Source of the DNA: Clostridia bacterium | GTDB lineage: Bacteria > Bacillota_A > Clostridia > Christensenellales > Aristaeellaceae | Assembly: GCA_017518705.1 (NCBI GenBank) | Contig: JAFWUC010000035.1 | Location: forward strand, 1 to 22,617 | Length of the DNA stretch: 22,617 bases | Reading direction: 5' to 3' | Part shown: piece by piece, positions 14,741-22,617 of the stretch | Position numbering within the stretch: position 1 is the stretch's first letter | How the letters are laid out: each line of letters opens with the position of its first letter | The notes under the pieces: generated by a model | The model's input: only the letters and a program-made list of their open reading frames with translations | The model's database searches: none | What the model was told of the DNA's origin: nothing | Made by a program: the position numbers and the translations under genes

Positions 14741-15598
14741 ATGACCCGGGAGGCCTCCGAAAAGGGGATCGGGGCGGCGCTTAAAAGGCTTTGGAGCCAC
14801 ACCAGCCCGCCCTCTTCCCGGGAGATAAAGCTGAATAACGACACGGGACTGCTCAAGCTGGTCGCGTGTCTTGCCATGCTCAGCGACCACATGGGCAAGA
14901 TGATTTTCCCAAATGCCTGGCGGCCCGTGTTTACGGGCGAGATCGCGCGCATGATCGCCACCAGTAACATAATGCGCATGGTCGGGCGCCTGGCGTTCCC
15001 GCTGTTTGCTTACTGCGCGGCGGTGGGCGTGATTAAGACCCGCAACGTGTGGAAGTACGCCCTGCGCCTGCTCCTGATGGGCATACTGGTGCATCCCCTG
15101 TACCAGGAAGCCATGGGGCACGTGCAGCTGGGCGCATTCAACTGGGCAGCCGATTTCTGGCGGGTGGACAGGATCTATTCCCACTATTACACCGCCAACC
15201 TCAACATATTTTTCTCCCTTGCACTGGGCGTGCTTATCACAGGCTCGGCAAGGGAAAAGAAGTATTTCCTTATCCCCATACTTGCGGCGCTGACCTGGAT
15301 ACTCAGAGGGCGCCTGGATTACGGCTATAAAGGCTTTACGCTGATCGCGCTGTTCTACGCGTTTATCGACCGGCCCGTCGCCTCTTTGCTGGCGGTGATG
15401 CCCTACATGCTGTGGTGGTGTTCCCCCGCCCTGTTCGACAGCTTTACGCTACGCGCCACCACGCAGCTGTATGCCATGGGCTCGCTGCTGCTCATCTATA
15501 TCCCCGTAAAAAAGCGGCGCGTGGTGCTGCCCAAATGGTTTTTCTACGGTTTTTATCCCGCGCACCTGCTGCTGATACTGCTTTTGCAGGTGCTTTGA
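14741..15598 (+). CDS. TraX-family integral membrane protein (possible acyltransferase)
   Basis: The 285-residue protein resembles TraX (PF05857), the membrane N-acetyltransferase of F pilin. It has GLLKLVACLAMLSDHMGKMIF near the first helix, MRMVGRLAFPLFAYC in the next, NLNIFFSLALGVL, and a C-terminal FYGFYPAHLLLI signature. About eight hydrophobic segments are visible. The ATG lies one base after the GH3 stop (TAAAATG) without a clear ribosome site, so translation is probably coupled to the GH3 gene. Free-standing TraX homologues are common in Firmicute chromosomes with no conjugation genes, as here. Their substrate is unknown; acetylation of a surface protein or polymer is a guess from the family. 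The first 30 residues are less certain than the rest. Confidence 0.85.
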   Translation: MTREASEKGIGAALKRLWSHTSPPSSREIKLNNDTGLLKLVACLAMLSDHMGKMIFPNAWRPVFTGEIARMIATSNIMRMVGRLAFPLFAYCAAVGVIKTRNVWKYALRLLLMGILVHPLYQEAMGHVQLGAFNWAADFWRVDRIYSHYYTANLNIFFSLALGVLITGSAREKKYFLIPILAALTWILRGRLDYGYKGFTLIALFYAFIDRPVASLLAVMPYMLWWCSPALFDSFTLRATTQLYAMGSLLLIYIPVKKRRVVLPKWFFYGFYPAHLLLILLLQVL

Positions 15599-15619
15599 CG
15601 AAAGCTTTAAGGAGCGTTT

Positions 15620-16780
15620 ATGAAATACGATTTTGACTCCGTCGTCGACCGCAGCGGCACTGCGGCGATTAAGTGGGACATACGTACTCCCGAAGAGGCG
15701 AAACGGGGCTATCTGCCCATGTCCGTTGCGGACATGGAGTTCAAGTCTCCGCCCTGCGTGGCCAAAGCGCTGGAAGAGGCGGCGAAACACGGCTTATACG
15801 GCTACACCCATCCGGACGCAGCGTTTTTCGGGGCGTGCCGCTGGTGGTTCAAAAACCGGCACGGGTTCGACTGCGAGGACAGCGACATAGTGCCCATCTG
15901 CGGCGTGGTGCCGGGGCTGAATTACGCGGTAAGGGCGTTTACCCAGCCCGGCGACGGGGTGATCATAATGACGCCAGTGTATCCGCCTTTTATGGGCGTG
16001 GTAAAGGACTGCTTTCGCCGTCTTGCGGACGTGCCGCTCGTAAACACGGACGGAGAGTATACCATAGACTTCGATGCTTTCGAGAAAGCCGCCGCGCAGC
16101 CCGAAAACAAGCTGCTGCTTCTGTGCTCTCCCCACAATCCCGTGGGCAGGGTATGGACGGAGGAAGAGCTTAGGCGCATAGTCGAAATATGCAGGACCAA
16201 CGGCGTCACGCTGGTATCCGACGAGATACACAGCGACCTGGTGTTAAGCGGCAGGCATATATCGATGCCCGTGCTGGACGGGGACGCGGTGCTTTTGACC
16301 GCCCCCAGCAAGACCTTCAACGTGCCGGGGCTGTGCCTGGCCACGGCGGTGATCAAAAACGGGGAGCTCAGGAAAAAGTTCGCCGACACGGTGGAAAGCA
16401 TAGGCGGCAATGGTTTCCCCTTCTTCGGCAGATGCGCCGCCATAGCCGCGTTTTCTCCGGAAGGCGCCGACTGGCTGGACGCGGTGCTCGGGTATATAAA
16501 CGGCAACTTCCTGCAGTTCAAACGGTATCTTGCCGAAGAGCTTCCCGAACTTAAGCTGTCTCCCATACAGGGCACTTACCTGGCCTGGGTGGACTTCGGC
16601 AGCCTGGATCTGTCAAACGAGGAACTGGAAAAGCTGCTTCGGGACAAATGCCTGATATCGGCGGTGCCGGGGCCCGCGTTCGGCAAGGCGGGGGAGGGCT
16701 TCGCCCGTTTCAACATCGCTCTGCCGAGAAACGAAATGATGAAAGCGCTCGAAAGACTTAAAAAGGGAATTAGGGGGTAA
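15620..16780 (+). CDS. patB: PLP-dependent C-S lyase / aminotransferase (PatB/MalY type)
   Basis: This 386-residue fold-type I PLP enzyme of the MalY/PatB group usually cleaves cystathionine or other cysteine conjugates to pyruvate, ammonia and a thiol. It shows the group-specific start (DFDSVVDRSGTAAIKWD), MSVADMEFKSPP (34-45) and GYTHPD. The cofactor residues are N173 (PHNP), D201 (SDEIHSD) and the Schiff-base K231 (APSKTFNVPG), with the C-terminal carboxylate-binding Arg in FARFNIALP. AAGGAG stands at proper distance from the ATG. It lies 21 nt after the traX-like gene and 4 nt before the aminopeptidase, clearly one operon. Broad aminotransferase activity cannot be excluded. Confidence 0.93.
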   Translation: MKYDFDSVVDRSGTAAIKWDIRTPEEAKRGYLPMSVADMEFKSPPCVAKALEEAAKHGLYGYTHPDAAFFGACRWWFKNRHGFDCEDSDIVPICGVVPGLNYAVRAFTQPGDGVIIMTPVYPPFMGVVKDCFRRLADVPLVNTDGEYTIDFDAFEKAAAQPENKLLLLCSPHNPVGRVWTEEELRRIVEICRTNGVTLVSDEIHSDLVLSGRHISMPVLDGDAVLLTAPSKTFNVPGLCLATAVIKNGELRKKFADTVESIGGNGFPFFGRCAAIAAFSPEGADWLDAVLGYINGNFLQFKRYLAEELPELKLSPIQGTYLAWVDFGSLDLSNEELEKLLRDKCLISAVPGPAFGKAGEGFARFNIALPRNEMMKALERLKKGIRG

Positions 16781-16784
16781 CGGC

Positions 16785-18080
16785 ATGAATAAACTAATAG
16801 ACAGACTCAACCGTTCGAAAAGCGTGTTCCACGCTGCGAGCGAGATAGTGACTGCCCTGACCGAAGCGGGCTTCACCCGCCTGAACGAAAGCTCCGAATG
16901 GAAGCTTGAGAAGGGAAAGGGCTACTTCGTGACCCGCAACCTTTCCAGCGTGATAGCCTTCAAGGTGCCCGAATGGGACTTCGGCGGCTTCATGCTCACT
17001 GCCAGCCACCTGGACAGCCCCGTGTTCAAGATCAAGGAGAACGCCGAGATCGAGGTCAAGGGCAAGTACATCCAGCTGGACACCGAAAGGTACGGCGGAC
17101 AGATCCTCCTAAGCTGGCTGGACAGGCCGCTGTCCTTCGCGGGACGCGTGGCGGTAAGGACGGACAAGGGCGTTGAGACCCGACTGATCGATGAGGACAG
17201 GGACAGCCTTGTGATCCCCAACGTGGCCATACACATGAAGCGGGACCTGAACGACGGCGTCAAGTACAATCCCCAGACCGAACTGGTGCCTCTGTACAGC
17301 GATTATTCCGGCAAGGCGAGCTTCAAAAAGCGGGTCGCCGAGCTGGCGGGCTGCGACGAAAAGGACATACTGGGCCACGACCTGTACCTGTACAGCCGCG
17401 TGCCCGTCACCGTGTGGGGCAATAACGGGGAGTATTTTTCCGGCGGAAGGCTGGACGACCTGGAGTGCGCGTTCACCACGCTCGAGGGATTCCTTAAGTG
17501 CGAAGACCCCAAAGCCATGCCCGTGCTGTGCGAGTTCGACAACGAGGAGGTGGGCTCCACCACCAAGCAGGGCGCGGATTCCACCTTCCTGGACAACACC
17601 CTCGAAAGGATCGCCATCGCGCTTGGTATTGGCAAGGAAGAGATGCTCCGCAAGATCTCCGCTTCCTTCATGCTCTCCTGCGACAACGCCCACGCCTGCC
17701 ATCCCAACCATCCCGAGCTGTCCGACAGCCAGAACGCGGTGTGGATGAACGAGGGCATAGTCATAAAGGAAAGCGCCAACCAGAAATACACCTCCGACGC
17801 GGTGAGCAAGGCGCTGCTGAGATTCATACTTGCCAGGGCGCAGGTGCCCTGCCAGTTCTTCGCCAACCGCTCGGATATGATAGGCGGCGGCACGCTGGGC
17901 AATGTGTCCAGCCGCCATGTGTCAATAAACACCGTGGACATCGGCCTTGCGCAGCTGTCCATGCACTCTTCCTACGAGACCGCCGGCACCAAGGACGTGG
18001 AGTATATGATCTCGGGCGTCAAGGCGTTTTTTGAGAGCGCGGTCACGGTGAATGCGGACGGAGACTTCACGATAGCATGA
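16785..18080 (+). CDS. apeB: M18-family zinc aminopeptidase
   Basis: The 431-residue cytosolic metallo-aminopeptidase belongs to family M18 (aspartyl aminopeptidase/ApeB), a large homo-oligomeric enzyme that trims N-terminal residues of peptides. The metal and catalytic residues are visible in order: H75 and D77 (ASHLDSP), D224/D225 (GGRLDDLECA), the E254-E255 pair (FDNEEVGSTT), D300 and H303 (SCDNAHACHPNH) and H394 (LSMHSSYE). The length and motif order fit the family fully. An AGGGGG site lies across the patB stop. The end overlaps the MFS transporter start by 4 nt (ATGA), so the two are translationally coupled. Confidence 0.95.
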   Translation: MNKLIDRLNRSKSVFHAASEIVTALTEAGFTRLNESSEWKLEKGKGYFVTRNLSSVIAFKVPEWDFGGFMLTASHLDSPVFKIKENAEIEVKGKYIQLDTERYGGQILLSWLDRPLSFAGRVAVRTDKGVETRLIDEDRDSLVIPNVAIHMKRDLNDGVKYNPQTELVPLYSDYSGKASFKKRVAELAGCDEKDILGHDLYLYSRVPVTVWGNNGEYFSGGRLDDLECAFTTLEGFLKCEDPKAMPVLCEFDNEEVGSTTKQGADSTFLDNTLERIAIALGIGKEEMLRKISASFMLSCDNAHACHPNHPELSDSQNAVWMNEGIVIKESANQKYTSDAVSKALLRFILARAQVPCQFFANRSDMIGGGTLGNVSSRHVSINTVDIGLAQLSMHSSYETAGTKDVEYMISGVKAFFESAVTVNADGDFTIA

Positions 18081-19309
18081 TCTCGGGCATCAGGGGCTTT
18101 ACCCGGCACCAGAAAAAGGTGCTGGCGGGCTGCTTTATAGTTTATTTCTGCACTTATGTGGGCAGGCTCAACATGGCGCCCACGCTGTCCAGCATACAGG
18201 GATCGTTCCCGGGCCTGGACAGCGCCAGCGCCGGTCTGCTGCAGACAGTGTTCGCCCTGACCTACGCGGCGGGGCAGCTGGTGTTCGGCTACCTGGCGGA
18301 CAAGTTCAGGCCCCGGCGCATGATAATCGCGGGTCTGATCGGTTCCGCCGCCAGCAATCTGCTGTTCTCGTTCATGCCCTCATTCAGCCTCCTGGTGGGC
18401 ATGTGGACGCTCAACGGCGCGTTCCAGTCCATGATCTGGACGCCCATAGTGCTGTGCATGACGGGCACGTTCAACGACACGGAGCGCAAGACCGCGTCCT
18501 TCGTGATGAGCTTCACTCTGGCAGCGGGACATCTGGTCGCCTGGGCGCTGAGCCTGTGGCTGAGTAAGGTGCTGTCCTGGCGCTGGAGCTACCGGGTGCC
18601 TTTCGGGGTGCTGTGCCTGGCGGTGGTGTGCGCACTGTGCATGCTGCCAAGCGGCTATCTGGGCAAAAAGCGCAGCGCTTCGGACGGGAAAAAGTCCCTG
18701 CCGCTGGGCGCGCTGGCGGGCACGGGCCTGGTGGTGCTGCTGATCGGCTGCGTAGCCAACGGCTTCGTGCGGGACGGCGTGAACACTTGGGCGCCCACCA
18801 TACTCGGGCAGCGCTCCGACAGCCTGCTCCCCAAACTTGCGATCCCCTGCATCAACATGCTGGGCATACTGCTGGGCGGATACCTTGTCAGGCGGCTGAT
18901 GACGGATGTGCGCATGCTCACGGGGCAGATGATGGTGGCTGTGGCGCTGGCGGCGCTGGGCGCGTTCCTGCTCAGGTCCTCGCCCGCGTGGGCGCTGTGC
19001 CTGCCGCTGGCGGTGATGAGCGCGCTGCTCCAGGGCACGAACCCGCTTTTGACCAGCCTGGTGCCCATGCAGTACGACTACTCCGGCCGGGTGGGCCTGG
19101 TGGCGGGACTGGTGGACTCCGCCCTGTACGTAGGCAGCGCCCTGTCCGGCCCCGTGTCCGGCTTCGTACGGGACAGGATGGGCAGCTGGGGCGGCGTGTA
19201 CGTGATGTGGCTCATCGTGGCGCTGGCGTGCTTTGGCCTGGCGGCGCTGTCTTCAAGGCAGATGAAGGCCTGGACGCAAAAGCGCAAAAACGCGGACATG
19301 GGCGAATAA
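18077..19309 (+). CDS. Major facilitator superfamily transporter (OPA-like)
   Basis: The 410-residue protein has about 12 transmembrane helices in two six-helix halves, separated by a basic loop near 190-215 (KKRSASDGKK). The first helix reads YFCTYVGRLNMAPTL, similar to the helix-1 signature of organophosphate:phosphate antiporters (GlpT/UhpT). The loop after helix 2 has FGYLADKFRPRR, the general MFS A-motif. The start overlaps the M18 aminopeptidase stop (ATGA). OPA proteins exchange sugar phosphates or glycerol-3-phosphate for phosphate, but the operon (peptidase, C-S lyase, glycosidase) does not point to one substrate. MFS membership is firm; the OPA assignment is a weaker motif-based guess. 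Confidence 0.88.
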   Translation: MISGIRGFTRHQKKVLAGCFIVYFCTYVGRLNMAPTLSSIQGSFPGLDSASAGLLQTVFALTYAAGQLVFGYLADKFRPRRMIIAGLIGSAASNLLFSFMPSFSLLVGMWTLNGAFQSMIWTPIVLCMTGTFNDTERKTASFVMSFTLAAGHLVAWALSLWLSKVLSWRWSYRVPFGVLCLAVVCALCMLPSGYLGKKRSASDGKKSLPLGALAGTGLVVLLIGCVANGFVRDGVNTWAPTILGQRSDSLLPKLAIPCINMLGILLGGYLVRRLMTDVRMLTGQMMVAVALAALGAFLLRSSPAWALCLPLAVMSALLQGTNPLLTSLVPMQYDYSGRVGLVAGLVDSALYVGSALSGPVSGFVRDRMGSWGGVYVMWLIVALACFGLAALSSRQMKAWTQKRKNADMGE

Positions 19310-19317
19310 CGGTAATA

Positions 19318-19354
19318 AAACAGCGGCGGGCAGAATCACTGCCCGCCGCTGTTT
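19318..19354. terminator. Bidirectional terminator between convergent operons
   Basis: A perfect 16-bp stem (AAACAGCGGCGGGCAG with its complement) encloses a 5-nt loop. On the plus strand it is followed by GTTT and a later TTTT, and on the minus strand the stem ends in TTTTATTA. It sits between the MFS stop (19309) and the kduI stop (19364) and should end both transcripts. Confidence 0.92.
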
Positions 19355-19363
19355 ATGTGTGTT

Positions 19364-20197
19364 TTACATCATGTCCTTGGGGTTCACGTTGTCCATGTCG
19401 TCGAATTCCTTGTTTTCGCCGCACATGCCCCAGATGAAGGCGTAGGAAGAGGTGCCCACGCCGCAGTGGATGCTCCAGGAGGGGGAGATCACCGCCTGCT
19501 CGTCATGCATGATTATGTGGCGGGTCTCCTGGGGCTGGCCCATCATGTGGAACATGATGTTGTCGCCCAGGTTAAAGTAGAAGTACACTTCCATGCGGCG
19601 CTCGTGGGTGTGGCAGGGCATGGAATTCCAGTTGCTGCCAGGCTCCAGCTCGGTCAGACCCATGCACAGCTGGCAGGTCTTGAGCACCGCGGGGTGGATG
19701 TACTGGTTGATGACGCGCTTGTTGCAGGTCTCCACGCTGCCCAGGGGGCGCTTGGCGGCGTCCTTTATATTGATCTTCTTGTTGGGATAAGTCTGGTGGG
19801 CGGGGCAGGAGTTGATCCAGTATTTGGCGGGATTGGCGGGGTCGAGGCTCTCGAACTCCAGCGTCTTTATGCCCATGCCCAGGTACAGACCGTCCCGGGG
19901 CGCCAGCTCGTAGGTATCCGCGTCGGCATACACCTTGCCGGGGCCGCCCACGTTGATTATGCCCATTTCCCTTCTCTCAAGGAAATACTGGTTGGCCAGC
20001 TCCTTGCCGCCGGTCAGGGCCACTTTGGTGTCAACGGGCATGATGCCGCCCGCGATGATGCGGTCAAAGTGGGAGTAGGTCAGCAGCGCCTCGTCCTTTT
20101 CGAATACCTTTTCGATGAGGTACTGCTTGCGGAGCTTTTCGGTGTCGTACCATTTGGCGTCCTGGGGATGAGAGGGATAACGGATATCAAGCTTCAT
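19364..20197 (-). CDS. kduI: 5-dehydro-4-deoxy-D-glucuronate isomerase
   Basis: The 277-residue KduI-family cupin interconverts 5-keto-4-deoxyuronate and 2,5-diketo-3-deoxygluconate in pectin and related uronate breakdown. The zinc ligands match E. coli KduI: H196 and H198 (PCHTHERR), E203 (RMEVYFYF) and H244 (SWSIHCGVG, E. coli 245). The length is one residue short of E. coli (278). GGAGGA lies upstream of the ATG. It follows kdgK by 27 nt on the same strand, so the pair forms one operon. KduD and KDPG aldolase, the other steps of the route, are not in the window. Confidence 0.97.
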   Translation of the reverse strand: MKLDIRYPSHPQDAKWYDTEKLRKQYLIEKVFEKDEALLTYSHFDRIIAGGIMPVDTKVALTGGKELANQYFLERREMGIINVGGPGKVYADADTYELAPRDGLYLGMGIKTLEFESLDPANPAKYWINSCPAHQTYPNKKINIKDAAKRPLGSVETCNKRVINQYIHPAVLKTCQLCMGLTELEPGSNWNSMPCHTHERRMEVYFYFNLGDNIMFHMMGQPQETRHIIMHDEQAVISPSWSIHCGVGTSSYAFIWGMCGENKEFDDMDNVNPKDMM

Positions 20198-20224
20198 AAT
20201 ATGTCCTCCGTGAACTGATTTGTT

Positions 20225-21262
20225 TTATCTCTGCACTCTGCCCGTGCCGCTGCCGCGCATGAGGGATTCGACCTCTTTCGCGCTTACCCGGTTGTAGTCC
20301 CCGGGGATGGTGTGCTTTAAGCAGCTGGCTGCCACGGCGAATTCCAGCGCATCCTTTTTGGTCTCGTAGGTGTTAAGGCCGTAGATGAGGCCCGCCGCGA
20401 AGCTGTCGCCGCCGCCCACGCGGTCAACGATGTCGGTGATCTGGTACTTGCGGGAGAGGATAAATTCCCTGCCGTCGTACAGGCAGGCACTCCAGTTGTT
20501 ATGGTTGGCGGAAAAGCTTTCCCTCAGGGTGATGGCGATGGCCTTTACGTTGGGATACTCCTTAAGCACCCGGGATGCGATGCTTTCGTAGGCGGAGGTG
20601 TCGATCTTGCCCTCGTCCACGCTGCCCGCGGTCTCCGCGGAGATGCCCATGGTCTTCTGCACGTCCTCTTCGTTGGCGATTATCACGTCCGCCAGGCGGG
20701 TGAATTCGGGCATGACTTCCCTTGCGGTCATGCCGTACTTCCACAGGTTCTTGCGGAAGTTAAGGTCAAGGCTCACCTGTACGCCCTTCTGTTTCGCCGC
20801 CTTAACGCCTTCCAGCGCCAGCTCCATGGCGCCCTTGCTTATGGCGGGGGTGATGCCAGTGACGTGCATCCAGGTGGCGCCGCTCAAGCTCTTGTCCCAG
20901 TCTATGTCGCCGGGGGAAGCCAGACTGATGGAAGAGTACGCCCGGTCGTAGATCACCTTGCTGGGGCGCTGGACCGCGCCGCTTTCAAGGAAATAGATGC
21001 CCACGCGGCCGTCTTTTTTGACGACCAGGCGGGTGTCGACGCCAAACCCTCTGAGTTCCCTGAGGCAGGCGGATGTGATATCGTTGTCCGGCAGAAGCGT
21101 AACGAAGGCCGAGTCCATGCCGAAATTGGCCAGGCTCACCGCCACGTTGGCTTCGCCGCCCCCGAAGGTGGCCTCAAGCATTGGAGACTGGAACAGCCTT
21201 TCGTTCCCGGGATTCTTGAGCCGCAGCATTATTTCCCCGAAGCACACGGCGCGAAAAGACAT
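20225..21262 (-). CDS. kdgK: 2-keto-3-deoxygluconate kinase (PfkB family)
   Basis: The 345-residue PfkB/ribokinase-family sugar kinase phosphorylates 2-keto-3-deoxygluconate to KDPG. The N-terminal [15 protein letters not shown] (34-48) and the catalytic [12 protein letters not shown] (280-291, catalytic base D286) are the two PfkB signatures; the GGGDS variant and the GITPAIS segment fit Firmicute KdgK. The start at 21262 is chosen because AAGGGTGA precedes it and the protein begins at the usual family position; the open frame extends to 21322 into the promoter. It is followed by kduI, which confirms the uronate pathway role. Fructokinase-like activity is a less likely alternative. Confidence 0.92.
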   Translation of the reverse strand: MSFRAVCFGEIMLRLKNPGNERLFQSPMLEATFGGGEANVAVSLANFGMDSAFVTLLPDNDITSACLRELRGFGVDTRLVVKKDGRVGIYFLESGAVQRPSKVIYDRAYSSISLASPGDIDWDKSLSGATWMHVTGITPAISKGAMELALEGVKAAKQKGVQVSLDLNFRKNLWKYGMTAREVMPEFTRLADVIIANEEDVQKTMGISAETAGSVDEGKIDTSAYESIASRVLKEYPNVKAIAITLRESFSANHNNWSACLYDGREFILSRKYQITDIVDRVGGGDSFAAGLIYGLNTYETKKDALEFAVAASCLKHTIPGDYNRVSAKEVESLMRGSGTGRVQR

Positions 21263-21293
21263 AAAATCACCCTTTCGGTTTTTTCTTTCCTTT

Positions 21294-21322
21294 ATTGTAG
21301 CATTATTTCGCCGGCATTGCAA
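21294..21322 (-). promoter_or_regulatory. Promoter of the kdgK-kduI operon
   Basis: On the minus strand TTGCAA (21322-21317), a 17-nt spacer and TACAAT (21299-21294) precede the kdgK ATG by about 30 nt. The -10 is five of six consensus bases; the -35 is four of six. No obvious operator for a uronate regulator was recognised. Confidence 0.55.
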
Positions 21323-21354
21323 GCGGGTTTAACGTGGGCTTAATAATATAAGTA

Positions 21355-21383
21355 TTGACAAAAGCCTGACGTTCTCCTATAAT
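21355..21383 (+). promoter_or_regulatory. clpB: Consensus sigma-A promoter of clpB
   Basis: TTGACA (21355-21360) and TATAAT (21378-21383) are both perfect and separated by the ideal 17 nt. Such a strong promoter fits a heat-shock gene that is held down by a repressor in normal growth. Confidence 0.9.
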
Positions 21384-21400
21384 AGTCAAAGATGGTCAAA
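21384..21400 (+). promoter_or_regulatory. CtsR operator (heptad direct repeat)
   Basis: AGTCAAA-GAT-GGTCAAA fits the CtsR consensus RGTCAAA-NAN-RGTCAAA exactly. It starts at the base after the -10 box, covering the predicted start site, so bound CtsR would block transcription of clpB. The ctsR gene itself is not in the window. Confidence 0.9.
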
Positions 21401-21442
21401 TACGGCCGTCATACTTATGAAATAACAACGGGAGGGGATAGG

Positions 21443-22617
21443 ATGAACGCTGAGAAATACACCAGGAAATCTCTGGAAGCGCTGCAGCTGGCTCAGCAAA
21501 CCGCCCTGAAATACGGTTCTCAGCAGATAGAGCAGCACCACCTGCTCTACGCTCTGCTCACACAGGACGGGGGCCTCACGCCGGAGATCCTTAAAAAACT
21601 CAATGTGGACACCCGCCGGTTTACCGACGACTGCTTAAGGGCGATAGAAAGAACGCCCCGGGTCAGCGGCGGCGGACGGGAAATGGACAGAGTGTACATT
21701 TCCCAGGACGTGAACAACTCCCTGATCGCCGCCGAAAGCGAAGCGGAGCGGATGAAGGACGAGTTCGTGTCCGTGGAGCACGTGCTGCTGGGGCTTATCC
21801 AGTGCGCGGGCGGCGAGACGGCAAAGCTGTTCAAAACATACCTTATAACAAAGGACAGGCTGCTGGGCGCGCTGCAGACGGTCAGGGGCAACAACCGGGT
21901 CACCACCGACAGCCCCGAGGACACCTACGAAGCGCTCAGCAAGTACGCCCAGGACCTGACGGAACTCGCCAGGAAACAGAAGCTGGACCCGGTGATCGGC
22001 AGGGACAGCGAGATCAGGAACGTGATCCGCATACTGTCCAGAAAGACCAAGAACAACCCGGTGCTGATAGGCGAGCCGGGCGTGGGCAAGACCGCCATAG
22101 CCGAAGGGCTGGCCCAGCGTATAGTGGCGGGAGACGTGCCGTCTTCCATTAAGGACAGGCAGCTGTACTCCCTGGACATGGGCGCGCTGATCGCGGGCGC
22201 CAAATACAAGGGCGAGTTCGAGGAAAGGCTGAAGGCGGTGCTCAAGGAGGTCACTTCCTCTGAGGGCAGGATCATACTGTTTATCGACGAACTGCACAAC
22301 ATCGTCGGCGCGGGCAAGGGCGAAGGCTCCATGGACGCGGGCAACCTGCTAAAACCCATGCTCGCCCGGGGCGAACTGCACTGCATAGGCGCGACCACCC
22401 TGGACGAATACAGGAAGTATATCGAGAAGGACGCCGCGCTGGAGCGCCGTTTCCAGCCAGTGATGGTGGAAGAACCCACCGTGGAGGACACCATCAGCAT
22501 ACTCAGGGGTCTTGAAGAGCGCTACGAAGTGTTCCATGGCGTCAAGATCACCGACCAGGCGCTGGTGGAGGCGGCGGTGCTGTCCAACCGCTACATATCC
22601 GACCGTTTCCTGCCCGA
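21443..22617 (+). CDS. clpB: ClpB disaggregase, partial (N-terminal 391 residues)
   Basis: ClpB is the Hsp100 AAA+ chaperone that pulls proteins out of aggregates together with DnaK. The visible part has the N-terminal double Clp domain (about 1-145), then the first AAA+ module with Walker A GEPGVGKT (210-217), the pore-loop segment [10 protein letters not shown] (255-264), Walker B ILFIDE (278-283) and an arginine-finger region ALERRFQPV. The tail reads into the helical part where the middle coiled-coil domain would follow; it and the second AAA+ module lie outside the window. The early [11 protein letters not shown] segment matches ClpB rather than ClpC. GGGAGGGGA lies upstream of the ATG. 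The CtsR operator indicates class III heat-shock control. Confidence 0.95.
   Translation, partial: MNAEKYTRKSLEALQLAQQTALKYGSQQIEQHHLLYALLTQDGGLTPEILKKLNVDTRRFTDDCLRAIERTPRVSGGGREMDRVYISQDVNNSLIAAESEAERMKDEFVSVEHVLLGLIQCAGGETAKLFKTYLITKDRLLGALQTVRGNNRVTTDSPEDTYEALSKYAQDLTELARKQKLDPVIGRDSEIRNVIRILSRKTKNNPVLIGEPGVGKTAIAEGLAQRIVAGDVPSSIKDRQLYSLDMGALIAGAKYKGEFEERLKAVLKEVTSSEGRIILFIDELHNIVGAGKGEGSMDAGNLLKPMLARGELHCIGATTLDEYRKYIEKDAALERRFQPVMVEEPTVEDTISILRGLEERYEVFHGVKITDQALVEAAVLSNRYISDRFLP

Noticed and set aside
13759..14979. Minus-strand open frame of 406 codons
   Set aside because: Antisense to the GH3 and TraX-family genes, with no ribosome site or family resemblance.
19355..20218. Plus-strand open frame of 287 codons
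   Set aside because: Antisense to kduI, whose metal ligands are all present, and it would begin inside the convergent intergenic region downstream of the terminator.

Overview
The window is a GC-rich, gene-dense stretch of a bacterial chromosome. It most likely comes from an anaerobic, fermentative Firmicute of the Clostridia class. The support is a Na+-translocating biotin decarboxylase operon, a two-gene SmsC-SmsB (minimal SufCB) iron-sulfur system, a clpB gene preceded by a perfect CtsR heptad repeat, strong GGAGG ribosome sites, and secreted proteins with long PEPT repeats. Uronate and beta-glycoside catabolism genes suggest a gut or rumen plant-polysaccharide niche. I cannot name the genus from sequence alone. 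There is no sign of phage, insertion sequences, CRISPR arrays, rRNA or tRNA.

Left part (1-12535, all minus strand). Reading leftward: tcdA (tRNA t6A dehydratase); a ROK sugar kinase fused to a GmhA-type SIS isomerase; sufC-sufB; then a compact operon of mmdA-like carboxyltransferase, oadG, biotin carrier, oadB and oadA-like carboxyltransferase, closed by a strong hairpin terminator at 3175-3201. After it come a GtaA/DUF4965-family protein and two small secreted proteins with their own promoter. The decarboxylase operon is unusual in holding two different carboxyltransferases that share one biotin carrier and one Na+-pump subunit.

Middle part (12536-19309, plus strand). A divergent promoter pair separates tcdA from a five-gene run: GH3 glycosidase, TraX-family membrane protein, PatB/MalY-type PLP enzyme, M18 aminopeptidase and an MFS transporter. 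The genes are nearly abutting or overlapping. A 16-bp perfect hairpin (19318-19354) ends this operon and the convergent kdgK-kduI operon.

Right part (19364-22617). kdgK-kduI on the minus strand form a short uronate (pectin-type) catabolic operon, divergent from clpB. clpB has a consensus promoter (TTGACA, 17 nt, TATAAT) with a CtsR operator right behind it and runs off the window end.

The most unusual observation is in the secreted protein at 349-1113. It carries the ten-residue core ([10 protein letters not shown]) of the Na+-binding segment of OadB, including the equivalent of the essential Asp203, outside any membrane pump. The same ten residues occur in the real OadB of this window (5305-5361) but with half of the codons different, so the match reflects protein-level conservation rather than a recent DNA copy.
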